Below, piece after piece: positions 26,725 to 35,130 of a stretch of DNA of 64,000 nucleotides. Location of the stretch: assembly GCF_028416635.1 (NCBI RefSeq), contig NZ_CP114013.1, positions 1,736,001 through 1,800,000 on the forward strand, given 5' to 3'. Origin of the DNA: Baekduia alba (GTDB lineage Bacteria; Actinomycetota; Thermoleophilia; Solirubrobacterales; Solirubrobacteraceae). Position 1 is the first letter of the stretch. The number at the start of each line of letters is the position of its first letter. The translations under genes and the position numbers were made by a program. The notes below the pieces were generated by a model, which worked only from the letters and a program-made list of their open reading frames with translations, was not told the DNA's origin and did no database searches.

Positions 26725-27576
26725 CTAGACGATCGGCGCCGTCAGCGCGCCGAGGCCCGGCGCCGCGATCGTCACCGTGTCGCCGGGCTGCAGCCAGCGC
26801 GCCGCGCCGCGCTCGGGCAGCTCCGCGTTGAGCTCCAGCAGGCAGCCGCGGGTCAGCGTGCCCGAGCCCAGGACGTCGCCCGGCTTCAGCTGCGTCTCCC
26901 GCGCGGCCTGCGCGACGATCTGCGGCCAGCTCCAGTGCATCGCGCCCGCCGCGCTGCGCGTCAGCTCCTCGCCGTTGACCGTCACGGTGGCCTCGAGCTG
27001 GAGGCGCCCGTCCTCGAGCGTCAGCTCGTCGGGCGTGACCAGCCACGGCCCGATCGACGTCGCGAAGTCCTTGCCCTTGGCCGGCCCGAGCCCGACGGTC
27101 ATCTCGCGGCGCTGGATGTCGCGCGCGCTCCAGTCGTTGAAGAGCGTGAAGCCGGCGATCTCGCCGTCCTCGCCGATGACGGCGGCGATCTCGAGCTCGA
27201 AGTCCAGCCACTGGCAGTGCAGCGGGCGCTTGACCGGCTCACTCGGCCCGTGGATCGAGGCCGGGTTGGAGAAGTAGAAGACCGGCGCCTCGTACCAGGC
27301 CTCCGGGATCTCGCCTCCGCGCAGCCGCCAACCGGTCGCGACGTGGCCCTCGTAGGCGAAGAAGTCGCGCACGCTCGGCGGCGCGGCGATCGGGGCGAGC
27401 AGGAAGACGTCGGCCAGCGCGTGGTCGCGGCCGGCCGGCGCGTGGCCGTCGCCGCGCAGGTAGTCGAGCATCGTCGGGGCCGACAGCTCGACGACGCGGA
27501 CGTCGTCCTCGGTGTCGCCGTCGAGCCGGCCGACGCGGGTGGAGCCGTGGGGATCGCGGAACGTCACGAGGCGCAT
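26725..27576 (-). CDS. Fumarylacetoacetate hydrolase family protein
   Basis: A 283-residue FAH-fold enzyme. The metal site and active-site context appear as SVRDFFAYEGHV, LDFELEIAAVIG (the Asp/Glu metal ligands) and FTLFNDWSARDIQRRE, with KGKDFATSIGPWL following. The length fits the bifunctional 2-hydroxyhepta-2,4-diene-dioate isomerase/decarboxylase class as well as short FAHs. With hpd and hmgA 6 kb away it could finish tyrosine breakdown, but this is an inference. ATG at 27576 is the start that matches the conserved N-terminal strand. Confidence 0.85.
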   Translation of the reverse strand: MRLVTFRDPHGSTRVGRLDGDTEDDVRVVELSAPTMLDYLRGDGHAPAGRDHALADVFLLAPIAAPPSVRDFFAYEGHVATGWRLRGGEIPEAWYEAPVFYFSNPASIHGPSEPVKRPLHCQWLDFELEIAAVIGEDGEIAGFTLFNDWSARDIQRREMTVGLGPAKGKDFATSIGPWLVTPDELTLEDGRLQLEATVTVNGEELTRSAAGAMHWSWPQIVAQAARETQLKPGDVLGSGTLTRGCLLELNAELPERGAARWLQPGDTVTIAAPGLGALTAPIV

Positions 27577-27704
27577 GGGGGCGTTGAAGGTAGTGGCTGG
27601 GGAGCCTGCGCGTGTTTGGCGGCATGAAACCTGCAACCGGTGCGAAACCGACCAATCGTCCCCCAGCGATGGTGCGGGTTGCGATAGTTGTCGGAGCCGT
27701 GGGG

Positions 27705-28244
27705 GTGAGGAACATCGACATCGTGCGCCAGGCGTTCGCCGCGTTCGAGCAGCGCGATCCCGAGTTGCTGATCGCGATCGCGTCGCCGGACGTCGTCTTC
27801 GAGCCCGTGACCGCCCAGATCGCCGCGGGCGGCGAGGCCTATCGCGGCCACGACGGGCTGCGGCGCTACCTGGAGGACGTCGCGCGCGTGTGGCAGGAGC
27901 TGCGGCCGTCGCCGGACACGTTCTACGAGCGCGACGGCGGGATCGTCGTCGCGACCGGGCGCGTCTACGCGTGGGGCGCCGGCCGTGTGGTCGACGCCCC
28001 GGCCGGCTGGCTGTGGCGGATCGAGGGCGGCCTGCTCGTCTACGGCCGGATCTTCGAGACCGCGGCGGGCGCGCTGGCCGCCGCCGGGATCGAGGACGCG
28101 ACGCAGGCCGGCGCGTCGCCCGCGTCTGATGAGTTGGTACAACCAACGTCGGTAACCCCAACCAACCTCCCCGAACCGAAGGACGACCGAGGAGGAGCGG
28201 GCGGCCTACCGCGCGCGTACCCGACGCCCGACACGCGCGGGTAG
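27705..28244 (+). CDS. NTF2-like / SnoaL-like protein with an unusual C-terminal tail
   Basis: The first 130 residues are a SnoaL/NTF2-like alpha+beta barrel: NIDIVRQAFAAFEQRDPELL, then YRGHDGLRRYLEDVARVWQE and an aromatic-rich C-terminal sheet (GWLWRIEGGLLVYGRIFET). The last 45 residues are Pro/Thr/Gly-rich and look unstructured. GTG at 27705 is preferred because GGAG sits eight bases upstream and the domain begins immediately; an in-frame ATG at 27669 is an alternative. Members bind or turn over small hydrophobic ligands. Confidence 0.7.
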   Translation: MRNIDIVRQAFAAFEQRDPELLIAIASPDVVFEPVTAQIAAGGEAYRGHDGLRRYLEDVARVWQELRPSPDTFYERDGGIVVATGRVYAWGAGRVVDAPAGWLWRIEGGLLVYGRIFETAAGALAAAGIEDATQAGASPASDELVQPTSVTPTNLPEPKDDRGGAGGLPRAYPTPDTRG

Positions 28245-28502
28245 CGGCTCGGCGCCCTGGTCGGCCGGGTGCAGGTCCCAGGCCGGCGCGGCGGCGCGGC
28301 GCGCGGAGTCTTGACGGCCGTCGGCGACGAAGCGCTCGGCGGCCTCCGCGGAGGCGGCGCGGGCCATGGGCCGGATCGGCGCGAGCCTACCGGCGTTCGT
28401 CGCGCCCGCGTGCGGTGCATCGGGGCCGGTGGCGACGGTAGTCCGAGATGGCGTGTCTCCCGGCTGCCCGTACGCCACGGCGCCCAACCCGCGCTGCGTC
28501 AT
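28206..28502 (-). CDS. Possible small protein, weak prediction
   Basis: A 98-codon frame from ATG 28502. The second part (from an internal ATG at 28367, MARAASAEAAERFVADGRQD) has strongly GC-biased third positions and a plausible amphipathic helix. The first part looks less coding. Its 3' end overlaps the tail of the NTF2-like gene on the other strand. No family is recognised. This 28245-28548 interval otherwise holds only the promoter of the dehydrogenase gene. Confidence 0.3.
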   Translation of the reverse strand: MTQRGLGAVAYGQPGDTPSRTTVATGPDAPHAGATNAGRLAPIRPMARAASAEAAERFVADGRQDSARRAAAPAWDLHPADQGAEPLPARVGRRVRAR

Positions 28503-28548
28503 GATGGGATCTCCCTGCTGATCCATCGAGCAAAGGACCGAGAGCTTC

Positions 28549-29919
28549 ATGGCCGATTACGCGGTTGTCGACCCGGCGACGGGCGAGACGATCAAGGAGT
28601 ATCCGACGATCAGCGACGGCGATCTTGACGCGGCGATCGGCCGCGCCCACGCGGCGCACGAGGGCTGGGGCAAGGGCAGGACCGTCGCCGAGCGCGCGGC
28701 GCTGATCCGCAAGGTCGGCGAGCTGCACGACGAGCGCAAGCAGCAACTGGGCGAGATCATCTCGCGCGAGATGGGCAAGCCGATCGAGCAGGCCGTCGGC
28801 GAGGTCGAGTTCAGCGCGGCGATCTACGCGTACTACGCCGACAACGCCGAGTCGCTGCTGGCCGACGAGTCGATCGAGCTGCTCGAGGGCGAGGGCTCGG
28901 CGTTCATCCGCCGCAGCTCCATCGGCGTCCTGCTGGGCATCATGCCCTGGAACTACCCCTACTACCAGGTGGCGCGCTTCGCCGGCCCGAACCTCGTGAT
29001 CGGCAACACGATCCTCCTCAAGCACGCGCCGCAGTGCCCGGAGTCCGCCGAGGCGATCGAGCAGATCTACCACGACGCGGGCGTCCCGGTCGACGCCTAC
29101 GTCAACGTCTACGCCACCAACGACCAGATCTCGACGGTCATCGCCGACCCGCGCGTCCAGGGCGTGTCGCTGACCGGCTCCGGCCGCGCCGGCGCCGCGG
29201 TGGCCGAGCAGGCCGGCCGCCACCTCAAGAAGGTCGTGCTCGAGCTCGGCGGGTCGGACCCGTTCCTGGTCCTGGGCACCGACGACATGGACGCGCTGGT
29301 CGAGTCCGCGGTCGGCGGCCGGCTGGAGAACGGCGGCCAGGCGTGCAACGCCGCCAAGCGCTTCATCGTCGTCGACGAGCTCTACGACACGTTCCTGGAG
29401 AAGTTCACGGCCGCCCTGACCGCGGTCGAGCCCGGCGACCCCAAGGTCGAGGGCACGGCGCTCGGCCCGCTGTCCTCGTCCGGGGCGACCGACCGCCTGG
29501 AGGACCAGGTCAAGCGCGCGACCGACCAGGGCGCCAAGCTCGTGGCCGGCGGCGGCCGTGACGGCAACTTCTTCAAGACGACCGTCCTGACCGGCATCAC
29601 GCCGGACAACGACGCCTACAAGGAGGAGTTCTTCGGCCCGGTGGCGTCGGTGTACAAGGTCGGCTCGGAGGACGAGGCGATCACGCTCGCCAACGACACC
29701 GAGTACGGCCTCGGCTCCTACGTGTTCACCAACGACTCCGACCAGGCGCTGCGCGTGGCCGACCGGATCGAGGCCGGCATGGTGTTCATCAACGCCGTCG
29801 GCGCCGAGGGCGTCGAGCTGCCCTTCGGCGGCGTGAAGTCCTCGGGCTTCGGCCGCGAGCTGGGCCGCTTCGGCGCGGACGAGTTCGTGAACAAGAAGCT
29901 CATCCGCGTCGCGGGGTAG
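28549..29919 (+). CDS. NAD(P)-dependent aldehyde dehydrogenase, succinate-semialdehyde dehydrogenase type
   Basis: A 456-residue ALDH. The cofactor region is GIMPWNYPYYQVARF and LLKHAPQCP; the NAD loop is LTGSGRAGAAVAEQ. The general base glutamate lies in VVLELGGSDPF and the catalytic cysteine in ENGGQACNAAKRF. PFGGVKSSGFGRELG closes the domain. LLKHAPQCP and the short length match the actinobacterial GabD/GabD2 group acting on succinate semialdehyde. A ribosome-binding GAGAG precedes the ATG. No GABA transaminase is nearby. Confidence 0.9.
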   Translation: MADYAVVDPATGETIKEYPTISDGDLDAAIGRAHAAHEGWGKGRTVAERAALIRKVGELHDERKQQLGEIISREMGKPIEQAVGEVEFSAAIYAYYADNAESLLADESIELLEGEGSAFIRRSSIGVLLGIMPWNYPYYQVARFAGPNLVIGNTILLKHAPQCPESAEAIEQIYHDAGVPVDAYVNVYATNDQISTVIADPRVQGVSLTGSGRAGAAVAEQAGRHLKKVVLELGGSDPFLVLGTDDMDALVESAVGGRLENGGQACNAAKRFIVVDELYDTFLEKFTAALTAVEPGDPKVEGTALGPLSSSGATDRLEDQVKRATDQGAKLVAGGGRDGNFFKTTVLTGITPDNDAYKEEFFGPVASVYKVGSEDEAITLANDTEYGLGSYVFTNDSDQALRVADRIEAGMVFINAVGAEGVELPFGGVKSSGFGRELGRFGADEFVNKKLIRVAG

Positions 29920-29934
29920 CCGCTGCGCGGGACC

Positions 29935-29966
29935 GGACGGCGCGGCCGGCACGGGCCGCGCCGTCC
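29935..29966. terminator. Strong bidirectional terminator
   Basis: A perfect 13-bp inverted repeat (GGACGGCGCGGCC and its complement) with a six-base loop, placed between the convergent dehydrogenase and YihY genes. It lacks a U-tract, but its stability and position mark it as a shared terminator. Confidence 0.8.
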
Positions 29967-29972
29967 GCGACG

Positions 29973-30902
29973 CTAGCGCTTGATCTTGCGGTCGTCGCGC
30001 AGCTCGGCCTGGAGCTCGTCCTCCGCGGGCAGGCCGGCTTCCAGCTCGCGGCCGCGCTCCAGCTCGGCGTTGAGCTCGGCGCCGAGGAGCACGGCGAGGT
30101 TGGCGATCCATAGCCAGACCAGGAAGGCGATGACCCCGCCGAGCGCGCCGTAGGTCTTGTTGTAGGAGCTGAAGCTCGCGACGTAGATCGCGAACAGGGC
30201 CGAGGCGATCAGCAGGATGACCAGCGCGACGACGCCGCCCACGGTGATCCACTTGAAGCCCGGCTGCTTGACGTTCGGCGCGGCGAAGTACAACACCGAG
30301 AACATCAGGCTGACGACCAGCGCGATGATCGGCCACTTGGCGATGTCCCAGGCGGTGACGGCGGCCGAGCCGGCGCCGACGACGTCGCCGAGCTGCTGGG
30401 CGATCGGCCCGGTGACGACGACGGCGATCGCGCACGCGGCGAGCAGGAAGATCATCGACGTGGTGACGATCAGCTGCATCGGACGCAGCTTCCAGAACGG
30501 CCGCCCTTCCGGCACTTCGTAGATCGCGTTGGAGGCGCGGGCGAAGGCGCCGACGTAGCCCGAGGCGCTCCAGATCGCCAGCGCGATGCCGCCGATGAAC
30601 GCGACGCTCGCGCTGCCGCGGCCGCTGGCGACCTGCTTGACCGCGCCGGACAGGATGTCGTTCGCCGGGCCCGGGGTCAGCGTCGCGAGGTTGTCGAGGA
30701 TCGGCTGGGTGGCCGACGGCCCGATCAGGCCGATGATCGAGATCAGCGCGATGATCGCCGGGAAGATCGCCAGCACGCCGTAGTAGGTCAGCGCGGCGGC
30801 CCAGTCGGTCAGGTTGTCGTGCTGGAACTCCTTGACGGTGCGCTTGAGCACCCCGAACCAGGAACGGCCGGAGAGGTCGGTGGGATCGTCGGGCGCGGAC
30901 AT
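29973..30902 (-). CDS. YihY/BrkB family inner-membrane protein
   Basis: A 309-residue integral membrane protein with six to seven helices. Family landmarks are DNLTDWAAALTYYGVLAIFP near residue 30, the SASGYVGAFARASNAIYEV segment, and YNKTYGALGGVIAFLVWLWI near residue 240. The C-terminal tail (ELNAELERGRELEAGLPAED) is acidic and cytoplasmic. The function of the family is unresolved; it was once misassigned as RNase BN. ATG at 30902. Confidence 0.92.
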   Translation of the reverse strand: MSAPDDPTDLSGRSWFGVLKRTVKEFQHDNLTDWAAALTYYGVLAIFPAIIALISIIGLIGPSATQPILDNLATLTPGPANDILSGAVKQVASGRGSASVAFIGGIALAIWSASGYVGAFARASNAIYEVPEGRPFWKLRPMQLIVTTSMIFLLAACAIAVVVTGPIAQQLGDVVGAGSAAVTAWDIAKWPIIALVVSLMFSVLYFAAPNVKQPGFKWITVGGVVALVILLIASALFAIYVASFSSYNKTYGALGGVIAFLVWLWIANLAVLLGAELNAELERGRELEAGLPAEDELQAELRDDRKIKR

Positions 30903-30967
30903 GTCGTCGGCGTTCCCGGCACGCCGCCGAGATATACGGGGATCCGGCGAGGCCGCCTCACGCGTGA

Positions 30968-31260
30968 CGGCGCCGGCCAGCGGGCAGCGCGAGGAGCGCG
31001 TCCGCGAACAAGCTGCCGGCCACCCCGTCGCGGATCCAGCCGCCGGCGCTGGCCGGCCGGATCGCCGGCGGGGCGTTCGCCGGACGCTGCGTGGCGGGCG
31101 TGCCGGGTGCCGCCGTGGGCGCGGCGGCCAGCACGGTGGCGTCCTACCGGGCGCGCGGCGCGCCGGTCGAGCGGACCGGGCTGCCGGATCCGGTGGTCGC
31201 CGTCGCCGAGGACGCGTTGACGATCGCGCTGGCGCTGGTCGGGAGCCACCCGCCGCGTCA
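30968..31260 (+). pseudogene. Remnant of a DUF4126 membrane-protein gene (C-terminal half only)
   Basis: In the frame starting after an in-frame TGA at about 30965, the translation gives NKLPATPSRIQPPALAGR, then a glycine/alanine-rich membrane stretch, then RTGLPDPVVAVAEDALTIAL. This is the characteristic C-terminal half of DUF4126 proteins (D/N-KLPATPSR and LPDPxxAxxEDxL). There is no start codon or N-terminal half, and the frame runs past the expected end without a stop, into sequence antisense to the TetR gene. It looks like a truncated relic. No other gene fits in 30903-31257. Confidence 0.55.
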
Positions 31261-31857
31261 GTCCGGGAACGCCCGGCTCAACGCCGCGATCGCCGGGTCG
31301 AGCGCCGCGCGCGTGCGGCGCTCGATCGTCCTCGCCGAGCGGCCCTCCACGAACGCGGTGATGATCGTGTCGTGGCGCAAAGCCAGCACGCCGGTGACCA
31401 TCGCCGCCCAGGCCGGCGATCCCGACGCCGCGGCCAGCGGCGCGGTCCAGGAGTGCAGGATCGCCAGCCGCCGCGCGCTGAGCGTGGGCGACGCGCGCTC
31501 GCACGCCGCGAACGCGCGGATGCGGTCGTAAAGGTCGCCGCGCATCTGCGACCAGCGACACGGGCCCGCCAGGATCGGCCCGTCCAGGAACGGCGCGAGC
31601 GCACCGGTGGGAGAGACGCCCGCGGGCCGCGCGCGCACCGCGTCGACCAGGAACGCGAGCACCGCGTCCTCGGCGTCGAAGAACAGCTCCTCCTTGCTGC
31701 CGAAGTGGTTCCAGATGGTCTTGACCGAGACGTCGGCGGCGTCGGCGATGTCGGCCAGGCTGACGGCCTCGAAGCCGCGCGCCTCGAACAGCCGGGTGGC
31801 CGCGTCGGAGATCGCCTGACGGCGCTCGGCCTTGTGACGATCGCGGCGAGATTCCAT
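31258..31857 (-). CDS. TetR/AcrR family repressor
   Basis: A 199-residue regulator. The DNA-binding domain is at residues 5-55: RQAISDAATRLFEARGFEAV, then SLADIADAADVSVKTIWNHF and GSKEELFF. The C-terminal two-thirds is a helical ligand domain with no recognisable specificity. ATG at 31857 (MESRRDRHK) fits the family start; an upstream in-frame start would add residues overlapping the operator. It is divergent from the SDR gene across a palindrome and likely represses both. Confidence 0.93.
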   Translation of the reverse strand: MESRRDRHKAERRQAISDAATRLFEARGFEAVSLADIADAADVSVKTIWNHFGSKEELFFDAEDAVLAFLVDAVRARPAGVSPTGALAPFLDGPILAGPCRWSQMRGDLYDRIRAFAACERASPTLSARRLAILHSWTAPLAAASGSPAWAAMVTGVLALRHDTIITAFVEGRSARTIERRTRAALDPAIAALSRAFPD

Positions 31858-31867
31858 CCTCGGGAAG

Positions 31868-31884
31868 ATTACCACCGTGGTAAT
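31868..31884. promoter_or_regulatory. TetR operator
   Basis: ATTACCAC-C-GTGGTAAT is a perfect 8-1-8 palindrome in the 48-base gap between the divergent TetR and SDR genes. It is the obvious binding site for the adjacent TetR protein. Confidence 0.85.
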
Positions 31885-31905
31885 TCCGTGCTAGCGTCTC
31901 GCCGC

Positions 31906-32721
31906 ATGAGCGCGGAGCAGGTCTGGTTCATCACGGGTGCGAGCAGCGGCTTCGGCCGCGCGATCGCCGAGGTCGCCGTTGCCCGCGGGCATCCCGTGAT
32001 CGCGACCGCACGCGACGTGACGACGGTCGCCGACCTCGGCGCGCACGCGCTGGCGCTCGACGTGAGCGACCCGGCGTCGGTCGACGCCGCGGTCGCGCGC
32101 GCGGTCGCGCTGACCGGCGGCATCGACGTCCTCGTCAACAACGCGGGGTACGGCCTGCTCGGCGCGGTCGAGGACGTCGGCGACGCCGAGCTGCGCGCCG
32201 CCTACGAGACCAACCTGTTCGGCCCGATGCGGCTCGCGCGCGCGGTCCTCCCGGGCATGCGCCGCCGCGGCGGCGGGCGCATCGTGCAGATGTCGTCGGT
32301 CATCGGCGTCACCTCCGGCCTCGGCGGCTCGGCCTACGCCGGCCCCAAGGCGGCGCTCGCGGCGATGTCGGAGTCGCTGGCCGCGGAGGTCGCCGGCTGG
32401 GGCATCCGCGTGACGATCGTCGAGCCGGGCGCGTTCCGGACGGACTTCAGCGGCCGGTCGCTGCGCGTCGCGGAGATCAGCCCGCCCTACGCGGAGGTGG
32501 TCGGCCCGCCGAGCCGCGCGTTCCGCGACGGGCACGGGACGCAGGCCGGCGACCCGCGGCGCGGCGCCGAGGCGATCGTCGCCGCGGTCGCGCTCGACGA
32601 CCCGCCGCTGCGGCTCCCGCTCGGCGACGACGCCTCCACATGGATCGCGGCCTACCTGCGCGACCGCCTCGACGCGCTGGAGGCCGCGCGCCCGCTGGGG
32701 GCGGACACGGCCTTCGCGTGA
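31906..32721 (+). CDS. Short-chain dehydrogenase under TetR control
   Basis: A 271-residue classical SDR. TGASSGFGRAI binds the nucleotide; ATARDVTTV with arginine suggests NADP(H); NNAGYGLLGAVED, MSSVIG and YAGPKAA complete the active site. The long C-terminal part (RTDFSGRSLRV onwards) resembles the oxidoreductases near TetR genes that reduce aldehydes or ketones. It begins 22 bases after the TetR palindrome. The substrate is likely the TetR ligand or a derivative. Confidence 0.9.
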   Translation: MSAEQVWFITGASSGFGRAIAEVAVARGHPVIATARDVTTVADLGAHALALDVSDPASVDAAVARAVALTGGIDVLVNNAGYGLLGAVEDVGDAELRAAYETNLFGPMRLARAVLPGMRRRGGGRIVQMSSVIGVTSGLGGSAYAGPKAALAAMSESLAAEVAGWGIRVTIVEPGAFRTDFSGRSLRVAEISPPYAEVVGPPSRAFRDGHGTQAGDPRRGAEAIVAAVALDDPPLRLPLGDDASTWIAAYLRDRLDALEAARPLGADTAFA

Positions 32722-32733
32722 CGGCGGTCGCCC

Positions 32734-33507
32734 TCAGGCGCTGACGCGGGCGGCGAGGAAGTCCTCCCACGTGCGGTGGCCGATGGTCTGGTCGTAGGCG
32801 AGGTTCTCGCCGGCCTTGTAGGCGCGGCCGGCCTTGCCGGGGAGGCCGATCGGCAGGATCGCGCGGTGCTTGCCGCGCGCACGGACGTAGCTGCGGATCA
32901 GGTCGCCCATCCCGTGCACCTCGGGTCCGGCGAGGTCCGGAACGGCGCCGGCCGGCGCGTCGAGGGTCAGGTGCACGAGCCGGGTCGCCACCTCGTCGGC
33001 GTCGACCGGCTGCCAGCGGATCGCCGACGGGACGGGCAGGACCGGCAGCTTCGTCATCTTCTCGGCGACCATCAGGACGAAGTCGTGGAACTGCGCGGCG
33101 CGCAGGATCGTGAACGGCAGCCCGGAGTCGCGGATCGCCTGCTCGGCGCCGAGCTTGGCCTTGAAGTAGCCCAGCGGAACGCGGTTGGCGCCGATGACCG
33201 AGATGTGCACCAGGTTGCTCGGGCCGCCGCCGAACCGGGTCGCGGCGCGCACGAGGTTGCGGGTCGCCTCGTCGTCGCCCTTGGGGCCGCCGGCGAGGTG
33301 CAGGATCGTGCCGGCGCGGTCGACCGCGGCGTCGATGCCATCGCCCTTCAGCAGGTCGCCGGTGACGTAGGTGACGCCGGGCTGCGGGTCGTGGCGGCGG
33401 CGGCTGAGCACGCGGACGTCGCAGCCGGCGTCGCGCAGCTTCGGGACGACGAGCCGGCCGAGGGTGCCGGTGCCGCCGGTGACGAGGACGGGAGAGGTCA
33501 TGGTCAT
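32734..33507 (-). CDS. NAD(P)-binding NmrA-like / atypical SDR protein
   Basis: A 257-residue atypical SDR. It has the TGGTGTLGR nucleotide loop at residues 10-18, then LSRRRHDPQPGVTYVTGDLL, and the HISVIGANRVPLGYFKAKLG region with a tyrosine and lysine in Y-x3-K spacing. PFTILRAAQFHDF is the typical NmrA/NAD(P)H-azoreductase-like block. Members act as NADP-sensing or reductase proteins. It converges on the SDR gene with a 12-base gap. Confidence 0.88.
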   Translation of the reverse strand: MTMTSPVLVTGGTGTLGRLVVPKLRDAGCDVRVLSRRRHDPQPGVTYVTGDLLKGDGIDAAVDRAGTILHLAGGPKGDDEATRNLVRAATRFGGGPSNLVHISVIGANRVPLGYFKAKLGAEQAIRDSGLPFTILRAAQFHDFVLMVAEKMTKLPVLPVPSAIRWQPVDADEVATRLVHLTLDAPAGAVPDLAGPEVHGMGDLIRSYVRARGKHRAILPIGLPGKAGRAYKAGENLAYDQTIGHRTWEDFLAARVSA

Positions 33508-33544
33508 GCTGATCTGACCGGCCCGGCCGCGGCGGCGTGACCGG

Positions 33545-33943
33545 TCAGCGCCACGCCTCCGGCGGCAGCTCGACGTAGCTGGCCTGCCCGCGCCCGAACG
33601 ACCAGTCCTCGCGCGTGTTCTCGATCAGGGCCACCGCGAGGTCCTCAGGGCGGAGGTCGGCGCGCTGCGCCAGCAGCTCGGCCAGGCCCTGGTAGAACGC
33701 CTGCTTGGCCTCGGTGGTCCGGCCGGCCGAGAGCGTGACACGGACGAGGACGAAGCGCTCGCTGCGCTCGATGTCGAGGTAGCTGGGATCGAAGCGCAAG
33801 GTGCGCGCATCGTGTTCGGTCAGGATCTGGAAGCGGTCGCGCTCGGGCACGCCGAGGTGCTCCACCAGCGCCTCGTGCACGGCGGTGAGGACCACTTCCG
33901 GATCGGTGCTGCCCTTGCGGAGGTCGACGGTGACGAGCGGCAT
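33545..33943 (-). CDS. Tautomerase family protein
   Basis: A 132-residue member of the tautomerase superfamily, two fused beta-alpha-beta units. Pro1 after the initiator methionine (MPLVTVDLRKGSTD) is the catalytic base. The remaining signature includes ERFVLVRVTLSAGRTTEAKQ and ENTREDWSFGRGQASYV. ATG at 33943 is fixed by the required N-terminal proline. It starts 24 bases downstream of the flippase-like gene's stop and may be co-transcribed with it. Confidence 0.88.
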   Translation of the reverse strand: MPLVTVDLRKGSTDPEVVLTAVHEALVEHLGVPERDRFQILTEHDARTLRFDPSYLDIERSERFVLVRVTLSAGRTTEAKQAFYQGLAELLAQRADLRPEDLAVALIENTREDWSFGRGQASYVELPPEAWR

Positions 33944-33966
33944 GGGCCGCACGCTATGCGACCGCG

Positions 33967-35055
33967 TCAGCCGGTCGGCTTGAGCGTCCGCCGGTGGACC
34001 ACGTAGGCCACCAGGCCGACCGGCAGCGGCAGCCAGTAGGACACCAACCGGTAGGCGAACGTCGCGAGCACGGCGTTGCCCGCCGACACGCCGGCGAGCG
34101 TGAGCATCGCGGTCAGGCCCGCCTCGACGAAGCCCAGGCCGCCGGGCGTGATCGGGATCTGCGCCAGCAGCTGCGCCGCGCAGAAGGCGAGCAGGACCAG
34201 CGCGGCGCGCGGGTGCGAGCCGACCGCGGCGAGCGCCGCGAGGAGGCTGCCGTAGTCGAAGGCCCAGCGGCCGGTCGTCGCCAGCAGCGCGCGCAGCCAC
34301 TGCGGGCCGAGGGTGGTGAGGATGCGGTCGCGCTCGCGCAGCAGCCGGCTCGGGAGGCCGCGCAGTGGCTCGGCGTGCCGGCGCAGGCGGTTGCGGACGC
34401 GCTGGATGGCGCGGCCGACCCCGCGCAGCGGCGCGTCGTAGCGCAGGCACACCGCGCCGGCGACGGCCAGGACCGCGAAGGCGACGACGCCGACGACGGT
34501 CGCGTTCACGAGGTCGCGCGGCACGGCGCCGCGGATCAGCGCCGGGATGGCGAGCACCGGCATCGCGAGCACGAGGGCGAACGTGAGCAGGTTGGCGGCG
34601 GTGAGCCCGCCGACGACGGTCGTCCGCTCCAGGCCGGCGTCGACGAGCATCCGGTACTGCACCGCGGCGCCGACGGCCCCGCCGCCCGGGGCGATCTTCG
34701 ACATGGCGTTGCCCGCCAGCTGCGAGGTGATCACCGGCGCCCAGCGCCGCGCCCGGATCGCCAGCCGCTGCAGCACCCAGAGCGAGCCGAGCGACAGCGC
34801 CTGGCAGGCGGCCATCACCAGCAGCCAGCCCACGCCGATCCGGGCGATGTCCTTCCAGGAGCTGAGGACGTCGAGCAGGCTCGGCGCGACGAGATAGAGC
34901 GAGATCGCGGTCAGCCCGAGCCAGATCGCCGTGCGCACGAGGTGCCGGCGCTCGGGCTCGCTGGTCTCCCCGCGCGCGATGTCGTCTTCGAGCTCGGTCC
35001 GCTGCTCGATCGCACGCTCGAGCCGGTCTCCGACGCTGGACACCGGGGCGGCCAT
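33967..35055 (-). CDS. Flippase-like membrane protein (UPF0104 / LPG synthase TM-domain family)
   Basis: A 362-residue integral membrane protein with about eight helices. The family blocks are SKIAPGGGAVGAAVQYRML near residue 120 and IPITPGGLGFVEAGLTAML near 300, the paired P-G-G motifs seen in AglD/MprF-type transmembrane domains. The first 40 residues are charged and cytoplasmic. It lacks the soluble synthase domain of MprF. It probably moves or modifies a lipid-linked substrate; the substrate is not known. Confidence 0.88.
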   Translation of the reverse strand: MAAPVSSVGDRLERAIEQRTELEDDIARGETSEPERRHLVRTAIWLGLTAISLYLVAPSLLDVLSSWKDIARIGVGWLLVMAACQALSLGSLWVLQRLAIRARRWAPVITSQLAGNAMSKIAPGGGAVGAAVQYRMLVDAGLERTTVVGGLTAANLLTFALVLAMPVLAIPALIRGAVPRDLVNATVVGVVAFAVLAVAGAVCLRYDAPLRGVGRAIQRVRNRLRRHAEPLRGLPSRLLRERDRILTTLGPQWLRALLATTGRWAFDYGSLLAALAAVGSHPRAALVLLAFCAAQLLAQIPITPGGLGFVEAGLTAMLTLAGVSAGNAVLATFAYRLVSYWLPLPVGLVAYVVHRRTLKPTG

Positions 35056-35130
35056 GCGTCAGACGATCGCGGGCGGCGGGGTGAGCCGCCCTCCTCCGGC
35101 CGGGGTGAGCGCGCGTGGCCCGCATCTGCC

